This document shows, in pieces, positions 24,132 through 32,679 of a stretch of DNA of 44,836 nt. The stretch comes from an uncultured Pseudomonas sp. (GTDB taxonomy: Bacteria; Pseudomonadota; Gammaproteobacteria; Pseudomonadales; Pseudomonadaceae): the NCBI RefSeq assembly GCF_913777995.1, contig NZ_CAJYVE010000007.1, positions 1-44,836 of the forward strand. The letters run 5' to 3'. Under the pieces are notes generated by a model. That model saw only the letters and a program-made list of their open reading frames with translations, was not told the DNA's origin and did not search any database. Position numbers and translations under genes: made by a program. Within the stretch, counting starts at the first letter, position 1, and every line of letters starts with the position of its first letter.

Positions 24132-25550
24132 ATGCAGATCCAGCGCGCTGCCATCGCCAGCATTGCCTACCTGGCGGGTGAACCACGGGGCCGGCAGATC
24201 GTCGAGCACATCACCGCCTGCATCACCGATGGCCGCCTGGCACCGGGCGTGCGCCTGCCACCGATCCGCGAGCTGAGCGGCCTGCTGCAGGTCAGCAAGT
24301 CGACGGTGGTGGAAGCCCTCGACCGCCTGCGTGCTGCCGGGCTGCTCACCGCCCGGCAGGGGGCCGGTTACTATGTGGCTCGCGATGCCCTGGCCAGCGC
24401 ACGGCCAGAGCCGGTGACCAGCACGGCGCCCGCCCCGGACATTCTCGCCACCCTGCGTCAGGCGCTGATGCTGGACAACGGTACGCGGCGCCCCGGTTGT
24501 GGTTTCCTGCCGGCGGCCTGGCTGCCAGACCAGGAACTGATGAAGGCCATGCGGGGCACGCTGCGCGCCAGCGCCCTGCGCATGGGCGAGTACGGTGCCG
24601 TGCCGGGCTACCTGCCGTTGCGCCAGACCTTGCGCCATAAGCTGGCAGCCTTGGGCATCCAGGCCGGGACGGGGCAGATCGTCACCACCGCCAGCACCGT
24701 GCAGGCCGTGGACATGCTCTTGCAACTGCTGCTGCAGCCGGGCGATACCGCGCTGCTGGACGAACCGGGCTATGTGAATTTTCGCGCCGCGCTGACACTG
24801 CGCGGTGCGCGAGTGGTCAGCGTGCCGCGCAGCCGTGAAGGCCTGGACTTCGCCGCCCTGGAGCGTCTGCTGGGTAGCGAACGCCCGCGGGTCTACCTGA
24901 CCAATAGCACGCTGCACAACCCCACCGGCCACAGCTTCAGCGTGCTGCAGGCGCAGCGCCTGCTGGAGCTGTGCCAGCGCTTCGCGGTGCAGGTCATCGA
25001 AGACGACATCTACTGCGACCTGCAGCCAGACGCACCGCGCCTGGCTGCCTTGGGTGGCCTGGCCAGGGTCAGCTATGTCTCCGGCTTCTCCAAGACCCTG
25101 AGTGCCAACTGCCGAGTCAGCTATGCCGTGGTCGAGGCGCAACTGGCCGAGCGGCTGCAGGCGCTCAAACTCACCAGCGGCGCGGTAACCTCCGAACTCA
25201 CCGAGCAGGTCATCCAGCGCATGCTGCTCGAAGGCAGCTACGAACGGCACACCCGACGCCTGGTCGACCGCTTGTATGAGTCGGGTGCCCGGGTTTCCCG
25301 CTGGCTCGCAGAGGCCGGCTGCACGCTGCACTCCACGCCCGGGCAGGGGCTGTTCATCTGGGCGCGGCTGCCAAGCGGCCAGGAGGCCGTAGCGCTGGCG
25401 CGGCGGGGCCTGGCGCTGGGCCTGGTGCTGGCGCCCGGCGCGTTGTTGAGTCAGGCGCCTGACGCTTGCCACTTCATGCGCTTCAATGTCGGGCACAGCG
25501 ACAGCCAGGTGGTACGCGATGCCTTCCTGCGCCTGCTCGAGGGGCGCTGA
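24132..25550 (+). CDS. MocR/PdxR-type regulator (GntR HTH fused to aminotransferase-like domain)
   Basis: A 472-residue protein. The N-terminal winged helix (about 20-90, LPPIRELSGLLQVSKSTVVEALDRLRAAGL) is joined to a fold-I aminotransferase-like domain. The PLP lysine is about residue 321 in VSGFSKTLSAN, and the cofactor-binding IEDDIYCDL and NSTLHNPTGHSFS segments are present. MocR proteins use bound PLP or an external aldimine as a signal and usually control a divergent gene, here the ridA-type gene. Start 24132 is chosen at MQIQRAA; an upstream frame to 24069 is open but lacks support. Confidence 0.88.
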   Translation: MQIQRAAIASIAYLAGEPRGRQIVEHITACITDGRLAPGVRLPPIRELSGLLQVSKSTVVEALDRLRAAGLLTARQGAGYYVARDALASARPEPVTSTAPAPDILATLRQALMLDNGTRRPGCGFLPAAWLPDQELMKAMRGTLRASALRMGEYGAVPGYLPLRQTLRHKLAALGIQAGTGQIVTTASTVQAVDMLLQLLLQPGDTALLDEPGYVNFRAALTLRGARVVSVPRSREGLDFAALERLLGSERPRVYLTNSTLHNPTGHSFSVLQAQRLLELCQRFAVQVIEDDIYCDLQPDAPRLAALGGLARVSYVSGFSKTLSANCRVSYAVVEAQLAERLQALKLTSGAVTSELTEQVIQRMLLEGSYERHTRRLVDRLYESGARVSRWLAEAGCTLHSTPGQGLFIWARLPSGQEAVALARRGLALGLVLAPGALLSQAPDACHFMRFNVGHSDSQVVRDAFLRLLEGR

Positions 25551-25960
25551 GCCTGGCCGGTTGGATGCGCCTGCGCTGCCGGGCGACATATTCTTGCGAC
25601 GCCTCGACAATCAATGCGCGGGCCGCTGAGGCCTCGGGCACAGGGCTCGATCTGCATCTATTCTGAGTCAATGCCGATACAGGTCTGTCACGCGTTGTGT
25701 GCATCCGTAGAGCGGCTTCAGCCGCGAAATAGCCGGAACGATCAGGGTATCTACGGTGACCAACAGGCAGCCCCTCGGCTAAGCCCATGCGGTTCGGTTA
25801 GACCAGGCAGGAGCGGCACCCGCGCGAAGCGACCTCATGTTCACCGCCGATGCAGTGAATGTTCTGGCCCTTTCGCGGTTGAAGCCGCTCCTGCCAGCCC
25901 CGACCGAGCTGTTTTGGAGCCAACGCCGACCCTGTGCTTCATCCTGCCAGACTGAGCCAA
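25551..25960. repeat. Gene-free stretch with three REP-like elements
   Basis: REP cores lie at about 25708-25729 (GTAGAGCGGCTTCAGCCGCG), 25806-25829 (a degenerate copy around GGAGCGGCACCCGCGCGAAG) and 25871-25896 (TTTCGCGGTTGAAGCCGCTC, inverted). Their mixed orientation is that of a BIME. No coding frame is convincing in the roughly 400 bases. Confidence 0.75.
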
Positions 25961-26746
25961 ATGCCTTCCTCGATGCGTTTTCTCCATGCCCTTCGCCGCC
26001 GCACCCTCCAACTGGGTTGCGCCGTGCTGGCATTGTCTTGTGAGGCTGTGGCGGCGGCCGAGCCCTTGCCGGTGTACATGCTCGAGGCGCCACCGCTGAC
26101 CATGTCCGGTCCGCCCGGCGAGAACGGCATCCTCGGCGATGCCGCCCTGTTGGCCGGTGCGCTGGCAGATCAGCCGCTGGCGCTGCAGTCGTTGCCATGG
26201 AATCGCGCGCAGCGCATGGTCCAGCTGGGTCAGGATCTGTTGATCATTCCCCTGTCGCGCACCCCCGAGCGGGAAAGCAAATACACCTGGATCGCCCCGG
26301 TGATGACCATGGAGCGCGCCTTCTTCAGTCTCAGCAAACAGGTCGGCAGCTTTGCCGAAGCGCGCCAGACCTATCAGCGCATCGCCGTGGGCATGGGCAG
26401 CGCCCAGGAACAGAAACTGCGCGAAGAGGGCTTCTCCGACGAGCAGATCTACCCGTTGAAAATCGGTGAGAACCCGGCGCAGATGCTTCTGCTGGGCCGG
26501 GTGGACGCCTGGTTCAACGGCGTACCGGAAACCCAGTACATCTGGAAGGGTGTGTCCAGCAAGCCGCTGTTGATGAGCCCGCCACTGATGAGCGCCGACC
26601 TCTACCTGGCCTGTTCGGCGCAGTGCAGTGAAGCACGGGTGCACAGCCTGCGCCAGGCGGTCGAAACGTTGCGCCGCAACGGCACCCTGAACCGCCTCAT
26701 CCACCATTACCTGTATGGCCTGCCCAGCGATAGCAGCGTGCCCTGA
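25961..26746 (+). CDS. Orphan amino-acid-type solute-binding protein (SBP_bac_3-like)
   Basis: A 261-residue exported protein with a signal peptide (about 34 residues, ALSCEAVAAAEP), then a periplasmic binding fold with LPVYMLEAPPLTM, IIPLSRTPERESKYTWIAPV and GRVDAWFNGVPETQYIW. No permease gene accompanies it. Such stand-alone proteins are frequent in Pseudomonas and may feed sensors or other importers. Starts at 25961 and 25973 are both possible. It ends 6 bases from the convergent ABC ATPase gene, but its fold is not that usual for nitrate/sulfonate importers, so partnership is doubtful. Confidence 0.78.
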   Translation: MPSSMRFLHALRRRTLQLGCAVLALSCEAVAAAEPLPVYMLEAPPLTMSGPPGENGILGDAALLAGALADQPLALQSLPWNRAQRMVQLGQDLLIIPLSRTPERESKYTWIAPVMTMERAFFSLSKQVGSFAEARQTYQRIAVGMGSAQEQKLREEGFSDEQIYPLKIGENPAQMLLLGRVDAWFNGVPETQYIWKGVSSKPLLMSPPLMSADLYLACSAQCSEARVHSLRQAVETLRRNGTLNRLIHHYLYGLPSDSSVP

Positions 26747-26752
26747 CGTGGC

Positions 26753-28066
26753 TCAGCGGCCCACCGGTTCCAGGCGTGCCAGGGTGAAGCTGTGGTTATG
26801 GAAGTTGTATTCGAACAGTTCGCTGTAACGTCCCCATTCGATGACCACCTTCACCACCCGCAGCGCCTCGTCTTCGTTCATCCACTGCGCCAGGCGCTCC
26901 AGCACGGCTGCCCTGGGCAGACTGCCGGCCGGGTCGAGGTGCAGGCGGTCGAGTATGAAGTTCACCAGGGCGATGCGCCCACGGCACTGGCGGGCGAACA
27001 GATCCTGGCGGCGCGCCTGGGTGGTGGTCACGTAGTGTCGGCCCTGGCGGTCCAGGCGCAGCTGGCCGTCCTCGATGTGTGCCAGGCCCAGCAAGGCCAG
27101 CGCTTCGCACACCGGCAGCAGCTCTTCGTCGGGCAGTTCGGTTTCCTCGGCCAGCTCCGGCAGGCTGGCCTTGCCTTTGAACGGTTCGGCAGCCAGGCGC
27201 TCCAGCACGCTTTCCAGACGCGCGATATCCGCTTCCGGCAGGCGGTAGCCCAGCGGCGCGGCCATGTGCGCGCTTTCCTGTGCGGGCACCGGGGTTTCCT
27301 GACGCTGGGTCATCAATGCATAGACCTGGGCGACCAGCGCCCGCACGGCTGGCGAATCGGGGTCGCGGGGGCGTGGCAGGTCGACCTGCAACTGGGTACG
27401 CACGCGGCCGGGGTCGCTGTCGAGAATGACGATACGGTCGGCCATCATCACGGTTTCCTCGATGTTGTGCGACACCACCAGGATGCAGCGCGTAGCCAGG
27501 CGGCGCTCCTGCCACAGTTCGAGAATGTCGTCGCGTAGGTTCTCGCCGGTGAGCACATCCAGCGCCGAGAAGGCTTCATCCATCAGCAGCACTTCCGGGT
27601 TGGTCACCAGGGCGCGGGCGATGCCCACGCGCTGGCGCATGCCGCCGGACAGCTCGCGGGGCAGGGCGCCGCTGAAACCGGACAGGCCGATCAGCTCCAG
27701 AGCCGCGCTGGCCAGGCGTTCGCGCTCGGCGGGCTTGACGCCCTGGGCCTCCAGGCCCAGTTCGACGTTCTGCTGCACGGTCAGCCAGGGAAACAGCGCG
27801 AACGACTGGAACACCATGGCAATGCCGTTCACCGGGCCATGGATTGGCCGCCCGCGATACAGCGCCTGGCCTTCGTCGGCCAGCACCAGGCCGGCGATGA
27901 TGCGCAGCAGGGTGGATTTACCGGAGCCAGAGCGGCCCAGCAGGGCGACGATCTCGCCTTCCTGCAGGTGCAGGTCGACGCCCTGCAGCACGGTGCGCGA
28001 AGTGCCGTCGGCGGCCTTGAAGCCTTTGTCCACGGCCTTGAGTTGAATCAGTGCTTGGGTCTTCAT
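26753..28066 (-). CDS. ABC transporter ATPase (nitrate/sulfonate type) with AAA-associated C-terminal domain
   Basis: A 437-residue cytoplasmic protein. The N-terminal ABC domain (about 1-235) has Walker A GRSGSGKST, Q-loop FQSFALFPWLTV, signature LSGGMRQR, Walker B VLLMDEAFSALD and switch His in VVSHNIEET. After a linker, residues about 280-425 form a winged-helix-like AAA-associated domain (LPEADIARLESVLERLA...EWGRYSELFEYN), which in this family probably regulates transport. AAGGGGA lies 5 bases before ATG 28066. It follows the fused permease gene by 10 bases. Substrate unknown. Confidence 0.88.
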   Translation of the reverse strand: MKTQALIQLKAVDKGFKAADGTSRTVLQGVDLHLQEGEIVALLGRSGSGKSTLLRIIAGLVLADEGQALYRGRPIHGPVNGIAMVFQSFALFPWLTVQQNVELGLEAQGVKPAERERLASAALELIGLSGFSGALPRELSGGMRQRVGIARALVTNPEVLLMDEAFSALDVLTGENLRDDILELWQERRLATRCILVVSHNIEETVMMADRIVILDSDPGRVRTQLQVDLPRPRDPDSPAVRALVAQVYALMTQRQETPVPAQESAHMAAPLGYRLPEADIARLESVLERLAAEPFKGKASLPELAEETELPDEELLPVCEALALLGLAHIEDGQLRLDRQGRHYVTTTQARRQDLFARQCRGRIALVNFILDRLHLDPAGSLPRAAVLERLAQWMNEDEALRVVKVVIEWGRYSELFEYNFHNHSFTLARLEPVGR

Positions 28067-28076
28067 CGCAATCCCC

Positions 28077-29801
28077 TTAACGACGGGTTTCGGCACGCAG
28101 GAACAGGCGGCGCCAGAAGAAACGGTTGAGCAGCATCACGTACAGGCACATCACCCCGATGCCCAGGGCGATGCGGTGGAAGTCGCCAGCATCGGTCATC
28201 TGCTTGATATAACTGCCCAGGCCCTGGGCCTGCAGCGTGGTGTCGCCCCAGGTCACGTACTCGGCGACGATACTGGCGTTCCACGAGCCGCCGCTGGCGG
28301 TCACCGCGCCGGTAAGAAAGCTCGGGAAAACCGCTGGCAGGTACACCCGCTTCCATTTCAGCCAGCCACTCAGGCCCAGGTTGTCCGCTGCCAGGCGCAG
28401 TTCGTAGGGCATGGTCGAGGCGCCGGCTACCACGTTGAACAGGATGTACCACTGGGTGCCGAACACCATCAGCGGGCTGAGCCAGATGTTCGGGTTGAGG
28501 TCCAGGCGCACCAGCACCACCACCACCAGCGGGAACAGCAGGTTGACCGGAAACGCGGCGAGGAACTGCGCCACGGCTTGGACTTTCTGCGCATAGCGCG
28601 GGCGCAGGCCGATCCAGATCGACAGCGGTACCCAGACCAGCGAGGCGAGGACGATCAGCACCATCACCCGGGCCAGGGTCAGCAGGCCCAGGCCCAGCAC
28701 ATGCAGGGCTTCGCCCCAGCCGACGTCCTGGTGCACGAACAGCGTCAGTTGCACCAGCGCCGCCAGGCACACCAGCAATAGCAGCGCGTCCCAGGCCCGC
28801 AGCCACCAGCTCGGCAGTTGCAGGCTGCGCCGAGGCGGCTGGGTGCCGTCGCCCTGCAGCGGGAAGGCGCCGATGGCGGCCTGTACACGGGCCGACAGAC
28901 GCAGGCTGGCGGCACGGATCCAGCGGCTGCGCCGCCCCCAGTCGAGCACCCAGGAGCGCTGCGCGGTTTCGCCCTGTGCTTCTTCGAAGCGAAAGCGGTC
29001 GGCCCAGGCCAGCAGCGGGCGGAAGAACAGCTGGTCGTAGAACAGGATGCCCAGCAGCATGGCGCCGATCGCCCAGCCGATGGCGCCCAGGTCGCGCTGG
29101 TCGATGGCCACGGCGATGTACGAGCCGATGCCGGGCAGCTTGATGTCCTGGCCGGCCACCGAAATCGCTTCGGCAGCGACCAGGAAGAACCAGCCGCCAG
29201 ACATCGACATCATCATGTTCCACAGCAGGCCCGGCATGGCGAAGGGCAGCTCCAGGCGCCAGAAGCGCTGCCAGGCCGAGAGGCGGAAGATCCGCGCCGC
29301 TTCATTGAGTTCCGCCGGCAGGGTGCGGAACGACTGGTACAGGCTCAGCGCCATGTTCCACGCCTGGGACGTGAAGATGGCGAAGATCGCCGCGCACTCC
29401 ACGCCCAGCAGGTTGCCGGGAAACAGCGCGATGAAGGGCGCGATGGCGATGGCCTGAAAACCCAGGATCGGCACCGACTGCAGCACGTCCAGCAGCGGGA
29501 TCATGGCCTTTTCCGCCGCCCGGTAGCGCGCCGCGATGGCGGCGAAAACGAAGGCGAACAGCAGCGAGATGCCCAGCGCGGTGAACATCCGCAGCATGGT
29601 GCGCAACAGGTAGTAGGGCAGCTCGCTGGGGTCCAGGGAGATCGGCGTGGGTTCGCCGACGATGAACGGCCGGCTCATCTGCATGGCGCCCCAGGCGGCC
29701 AGCACGATGGCGGCCAGCACCAGGGGCAGCAGCGCCCAGTCCCAGCGGTTGGGCGCGGCGCCGCGCAGGCGCGAGGCCTGGTTGCGAAAGGAAATATGCA
29801 T
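28077..29801 (-). CDS. Fused double ABC permease (nitrate/sulfonate type)
   Basis: A 574-residue inner-membrane protein holding two permease units in one chain. The first unit (about 20-265) has the coupling loop LNEAARIFRLSAWQRFWRLELPFAMPG. The second (about 340-565) has LRLAADNLGLSGWLKWKRVYLPAVFPS. A hydrophilic linker separates them. One chain therefore replaces the usual permease dimer. No dedicated binding protein is encoded beside it. GAGGTAA directly precedes the ATG at 29801 but lies inside a 10-bp hairpin, so translation may be controlled. Anion or cation substrate cannot be told from sequence. Confidence 0.87.
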   Translation of the reverse strand: MHISFRNQASRLRGAAPNRWDWALLPLVLAAIVLAAWGAMQMSRPFIVGEPTPISLDPSELPYYLLRTMLRMFTALGISLLFAFVFAAIAARYRAAEKAMIPLLDVLQSVPILGFQAIAIAPFIALFPGNLLGVECAAIFAIFTSQAWNMALSLYQSFRTLPAELNEAARIFRLSAWQRFWRLELPFAMPGLLWNMMMSMSGGWFFLVAAEAISVAGQDIKLPGIGSYIAVAIDQRDLGAIGWAIGAMLLGILFYDQLFFRPLLAWADRFRFEEAQGETAQRSWVLDWGRRSRWIRAASLRLSARVQAAIGAFPLQGDGTQPPRRSLQLPSWWLRAWDALLLLVCLAALVQLTLFVHQDVGWGEALHVLGLGLLTLARVMVLIVLASLVWVPLSIWIGLRPRYAQKVQAVAQFLAAFPVNLLFPLVVVVLVRLDLNPNIWLSPLMVFGTQWYILFNVVAGASTMPYELRLAADNLGLSGWLKWKRVYLPAVFPSFLTGAVTASGGSWNASIVAEYVTWGDTTLQAQGLGSYIKQMTDAGDFHRIALGIGVMCLYVMLLNRFFWRRLFLRAETRR

Positions 29802-29839
29802 CGACTTACCTCGGCCCGGACGCGCCGGCAGGTAAGTCG
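29802..29839 (-). promoter_or_regulatory. Hairpin sequestering the Shine-Dalgarno of the fused permease
   Basis: On the transcript, CGACTTACCT (29839-29830) pairs perfectly over 10 bp with AGGTAAGTCG (29811-29802), which holds the ribosome-binding AGGTAA and ends at the ATG. The 18-base loop is GC-rich. Ribosome access would need this stem opened by a ligand, an upstream ribosome, or heat. Confidence 0.65.
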
Positions 29840-29849
29840 CAGACGAGGC

Positions 29850-29969
29850 TCAGCCCGGCGTGCGGCTCGACCGACCAGCCCGTGGCGGGCATTGTCGTTT
29901 GATTGTCTTGGTCGCTTGCCCGTCCAGCATCAGCGTGGCGGGCCGGCGACTACCGGGATAACTGTCCAT
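29850..29969 (-). CDS. Possible 39-residue leader peptide
   Basis: ATG at 29969 opens a frame of 39 codons ending in TGA at 29850, just before the Shine-Dalgarno hairpin. The peptide begins MDSYPGSRRPATLMLDGQ and is rich in Arg, Lys and Pro with one Cys. GAGAG lies close before the start, so initiation would be modest. A ribosome stalling near the end could affect folding of the 29802-29839 hairpin, as in transporter leaders of the mgtL type (analogy only). Confidence 0.35.
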   Translation of the reverse strand: MDSYPGSRRPATLMLDGQATKTIKRQCPPRAGRSSRTPG

Positions 29970-30014
29970 GGCTCTCGTCGTTTAATGGCAAGGTGCCTCT
30001 GTTGAGACCTGCGC

Positions 30015-30043
30015 TTTATACGAGCGTGTACGCGACGGGTCAA
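30015..30043 (-). promoter_or_regulatory. Sigma70-type promoter of the fused-permease ABC unit
   Basis: On the minus strand, TTGACC (30043-30038) and TATAAA (30020-30015) are separated by exactly 17 bases. The start site would fall near 30008, giving a leader of about 205 bases that carries the short ORF and the Shine-Dalgarno hairpin. Confidence 0.7.
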
Positions 30044-30063
30044 CGAGGTATGGCAAAACTAAA

Positions 30064-31077
30064 TTACATTTCATCTGTTGACAGCATGGCACAGCTTCGC
30101 CGCTTGCCCAGCCATTCCACATAGCCGCTTGGCGACAAGCCCATGACCTGGGCGAAAGCACGCCGGAACGACGACTCGTCGGCGTAGCCGGCCTGCATCG
30201 CCACCTGCTTGACCCGTGCTCCCGGGCTTTGCAGCAAGGCGCAGGCGGTCTCGATCCGCACCCGGGTAATGAACGCCTTGGGGGTTTCGTTTAGCAGTTC
30301 CTTCAGGCGCCGGTGCAAGGTTCGCTCGCTCAGCCTCAAGCCTCTCGCCAGCGCCTGCGCAGTCAGCCCGGGGCCGGCCTGGCGCACCGTCTGTTCGGCT
30401 TGCAGCAACAGTGGGCTGGTGGCGTTGATAAAGCCCCGGGGGGCGTAGACGGTCTGCGGTAAGGCCTGGTTGTCGGTCACGGCCATGCTGGCGGCCAGCC
30501 TGGCCACGGTGTCGCCGGCCAGGCGCCGGATGACGTGCAGGGCCAGGTCGATCCACGACAGCGGCCCGCCGCTGCTGATTACCCGGTCGTGTTCTTCCAG
30601 GGCCGAACCCCATACCGCATCGGCCTTGGGAAAGCGGCGTTTGAAGATCGGGTGCAGCCACCAGGTGGTGGTGCAGCGTCGGCCATCGAGCAGGCCTGCT
30701 TCGCCGAGTACGAAAGCACCGGCGCAGGCTCCGGCGACCAGGCCACCGTGCTGGTGATAGCGGCGCAACCAGGCCGCCGCCTGGCTCACTGAGGCGCAGC
30801 GGGGCGGGCTGCCGTCGGTGTCCAGGGCCATGCCGGCGATCAGCACTGCATCGCAGCCCAAGGCGTCGTCGAAGCGCCCATCGACCTGCACCGTTCGCCC
30901 CTGGGCATCCATGACGGCGGCGGCATCCGCGCTGACCACCAGGGTCTCGAAAACCACGCCGGCAGAGCCGCCGTCCGGGGCATTGCGCAGGGCCTGATTG
31001 GTGATCCAGAACAGGTCGACGAGGCCCACCACGGCGGAGTGCAGGCAGCCTTCGACGGCAACGATGGCGATACGCAT
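30064..31077 (-). CDS. GlxA-family transcriptional regulator (DJ-1/PfpI-like domain plus AraC HTH)
   Basis: A 337-residue protein. Residues about 1-190 form a class-I-amidotransferase-like sensor fold (MRIAIVAVEG at the start, nucleophile-elbow-like AGACAGAFVLGEAGLLDG). Residues about 225-325 form a double AraC helix-turn-helix (LSERTLHRRLKELLNETPKAF and AMQAGYADESSFRRAFAQVMGLSPSGY). GAGGT lies 5 bases before ATG 31077. It is divergent by 107 bases from the hydrolase-azoreductase pair, which it probably controls. Confidence 0.87.
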   Translation of the reverse strand: MRIAIVAVEGCLHSAVVGLVDLFWITNQALRNAPDGGSAGVVFETLVVSADAAAVMDAQGRTVQVDGRFDDALGCDAVLIAGMALDTDGSPPRCASVSQAAAWLRRYHQHGGLVAGACAGAFVLGEAGLLDGRRCTTTWWLHPIFKRRFPKADAVWGSALEEHDRVISSGGPLSWIDLALHVIRRLAGDTVARLAASMAVTDNQALPQTVYAPRGFINATSPLLLQAEQTVRQAGPGLTAQALARGLRLSERTLHRRLKELLNETPKAFITRVRIETACALLQSPGARVKQVAMQAGYADESSFRRAFAQVMGLSPSGYVEWLGKRRSCAMLSTDEM

Positions 31078-31184
31078 GGGGACCTCGGCAGGTGCTGGCG
31101 AACTTTGCGCGGTAAGTGGCAAGCCTGCCATCTGTTGCGTATTCGTACAACGCATAGACTCACCGAAACTCAACGGAGAGCCTC

Positions 31185-32039
31185 ATGAAAGTGCCGAGAT
31201 TCAGCAGTGTGGTGCACGCGGTACTGGCCCGGTTGAAGCCCGGTGGCGTTCGTTGCCTGCTGGCTGCCCTGACTGGAATGTCCATGACCCTTGCCCTGCT
31301 GCCCCTGGCCGCCCAGGCCGATGCGCCGCCCATCCGCAACATCGTGCTGGTGCACGGCGCTTTCGTCGACGGCTCCAGCTGGCAGCGCGTGGTGCCCGAG
31401 CTGGCTCGCCTGGGCTATCACGTCACTGCAGTGCAGAACCCGCTGACCTCGCTGGAAGACGACGTACGCGCCACCCAGCGCGTGCTGGAGCGCCAGCACG
31501 GCGACGTGCTGCTGGTGGGGCATTCCTGGGGCGGGGCGGTCATCACTCAGGCCGGTAATGCGCCCAACGTCAAGGGCCTGGTGTACCTCTCGGCCCTGGC
31601 GCCGGACAGCGGCGAGTCGGTCGATGACCTGCTGCACCGGCTCAAGGCGCCGATGACCGGCCTCACCCCGGATGCCCATGGCCTGGTGTGGCTGGATGAT
31701 CCCGACGCCTTCCATGAAGTCATGGGCAACGACCTGAGCAAGGAGCTGGCCCACAGTCTGGCCGCGCTGCAGCAACCGATTGCCGTGGTCGCCTTCACCG
31801 GCAAGGTGCGCCACGCCGCCTGGCGCGACAAGCCCAGCTGGTACCTGCGCACCGGCCAGGACCACGCCTTGCGGCCCGAGGTGCAGCAGGCCATCGCGCA
31901 GCACATCAATGCCCAGGTGCGGTCCATCGAATCCAGCCATCTGTCCATGCTTTCGCACCCCAGGGATGTGGTCGTCTTGCTCGATGAAGCCGCCAGGCAG
32001 GCGGGCGCGGACCAACGCAGTACCACCCCCAATAGATGA
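31185..32039 (+). CDS. Exported alpha/beta-fold hydrolase
   Basis: A 284-residue protein with a long N-terminal signal region (hydrophobic MSMTLALLPLAAQA, cleavage near residue 45). The mature fold carries oxyanion-hole HGAF (57-60), nucleophile S114 in GHSWGG, and a C-terminal HLSM with the likely catalytic His. It resembles the EstC/salicylate-esterase-like hydrolases often found with GlxA-type regulators. GGAGAG lies about 5 bases before the ATG. It forms an operon with the azoreductase gene, 7 bases downstream. Substrate unknown. Confidence 0.85.
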   Translation: MKVPRFSSVVHAVLARLKPGGVRCLLAALTGMSMTLALLPLAAQADAPPIRNIVLVHGAFVDGSSWQRVVPELARLGYHVTAVQNPLTSLEDDVRATQRVLERQHGDVLLVGHSWGGAVITQAGNAPNVKGLVYLSALAPDSGESVDDLLHRLKAPMTGLTPDAHGLVWLDDPDAFHEVMGNDLSKELAHSLAALQQPIAVVAFTGKVRHAAWRDKPSWYLRTGQDHALRPEVQQAIAQHINAQVRSIESSHLSMLSHPRDVVVLLDEAARQAGADQRSTTPNR

Positions 32040-32046
32040 GGTTCAG

Positions 32047-32670
32047 ATGAACATTCTGCATATCGATTCCAGCCTGTCGGGCGATGCCTCCATTACCCGT
32101 GAACTGAGCGCCGCCATTCAGGCCGAACTGCTGCGCCTGTACCCGGCTGCGCAGCGCAGCTATCGCGACCTGGTGCAGGACGACATCCCGCACCTGACCG
32201 GACCGATCGCTGCCGGTTTCCGCCCTTCGAGCTTCAGCAATTTCGATGCGGCCACGCTGCGCGAACATCAGCGTTCGGCGGAACTGGTCGAGGAGTTCCT
32301 GGCTGCCGATGTCCTGGTCATCGGCGCGCCGATGTACAACTTCTCGGTGCCCAGCCAGCTCAAGGCCTGGCTGGATCGCATCGCCCAGGGCGGGCGTACC
32401 TTCCGCTATACCGAGCAAGGCCCGGTTGGCCTGTGCGCCGGCAAGCAGGTCATCGTGGCGTCGGCACGCGGCGGCTTCTACGCCGGAACGGCGCTGGAGC
32501 GCATGGATTTTCAGGAGGACTACTTGAAGGCGTTCTTCGGCTTCCTCGGCATCAGCGACGTACGCTTCGTGCATGCCGAGGGTGCCTCCCGTGGCGCCGA
32601 GGTGCGCAGCGCGCAGGTCAGCGCCGCGCTGGCGTCGATTGCGGCAGTGGTCAGGCCGTTGCCGGCCTGA
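32047..32670 (+). CDS. azoR: FMN-dependent NADH-azoreductase
   Basis: A 207-residue flavodoxin-fold enzyme. MNILHIDSSLSGDASITREL binds the FMN phosphate, and GAPMYNFSVPSQLKAWLDRI and SARGGFYAG complete the flavin site. AzoR proteins reduce quinones and azo compounds with NAD(P)H as dimers in the cytoplasm. GAGG lies about 5 bases before ATG 32047. Pairing with an exported hydrolase suggests detoxification of an ester or aromatic compound. It ends 9 bases from the convergent chemoreceptor gene. Pseudomonads carry several azoR paralogues, so the number is not assigned. Confidence 0.88.
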   Translation: MNILHIDSSLSGDASITRELSAAIQAELLRLYPAAQRSYRDLVQDDIPHLTGPIAAGFRPSSFSNFDAATLREHQRSAELVEEFLAADVLVIGAPMYNFSVPSQLKAWLDRIAQGGRTFRYTEQGPVGLCAGKQVIVASARGGFYAGTALERMDFQEDYLKAFFGFLGISDVRFVHAEGASRGAEVRSAQVSAALASIAAVVRPLPA

Positions 32671-32679
32671 CCCGCGCCA

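Noticed and set aside
23099-25896. REP elements read as a CRISPR array or IS ends
   Set aside because: Repeats are few, of mixed orientation and uneven spacing, with no transposase or cas gene; they match ordinary pseudomonad REP elements.
29802-30010. Known riboswitch classes (manganese yybP-ykoY, guanidine types) in the fused-permease leader
   Set aside because: The conserved words I know for those classes, such as GGGGAGUAGC, are not present; only an unassigned structured leader is claimed.
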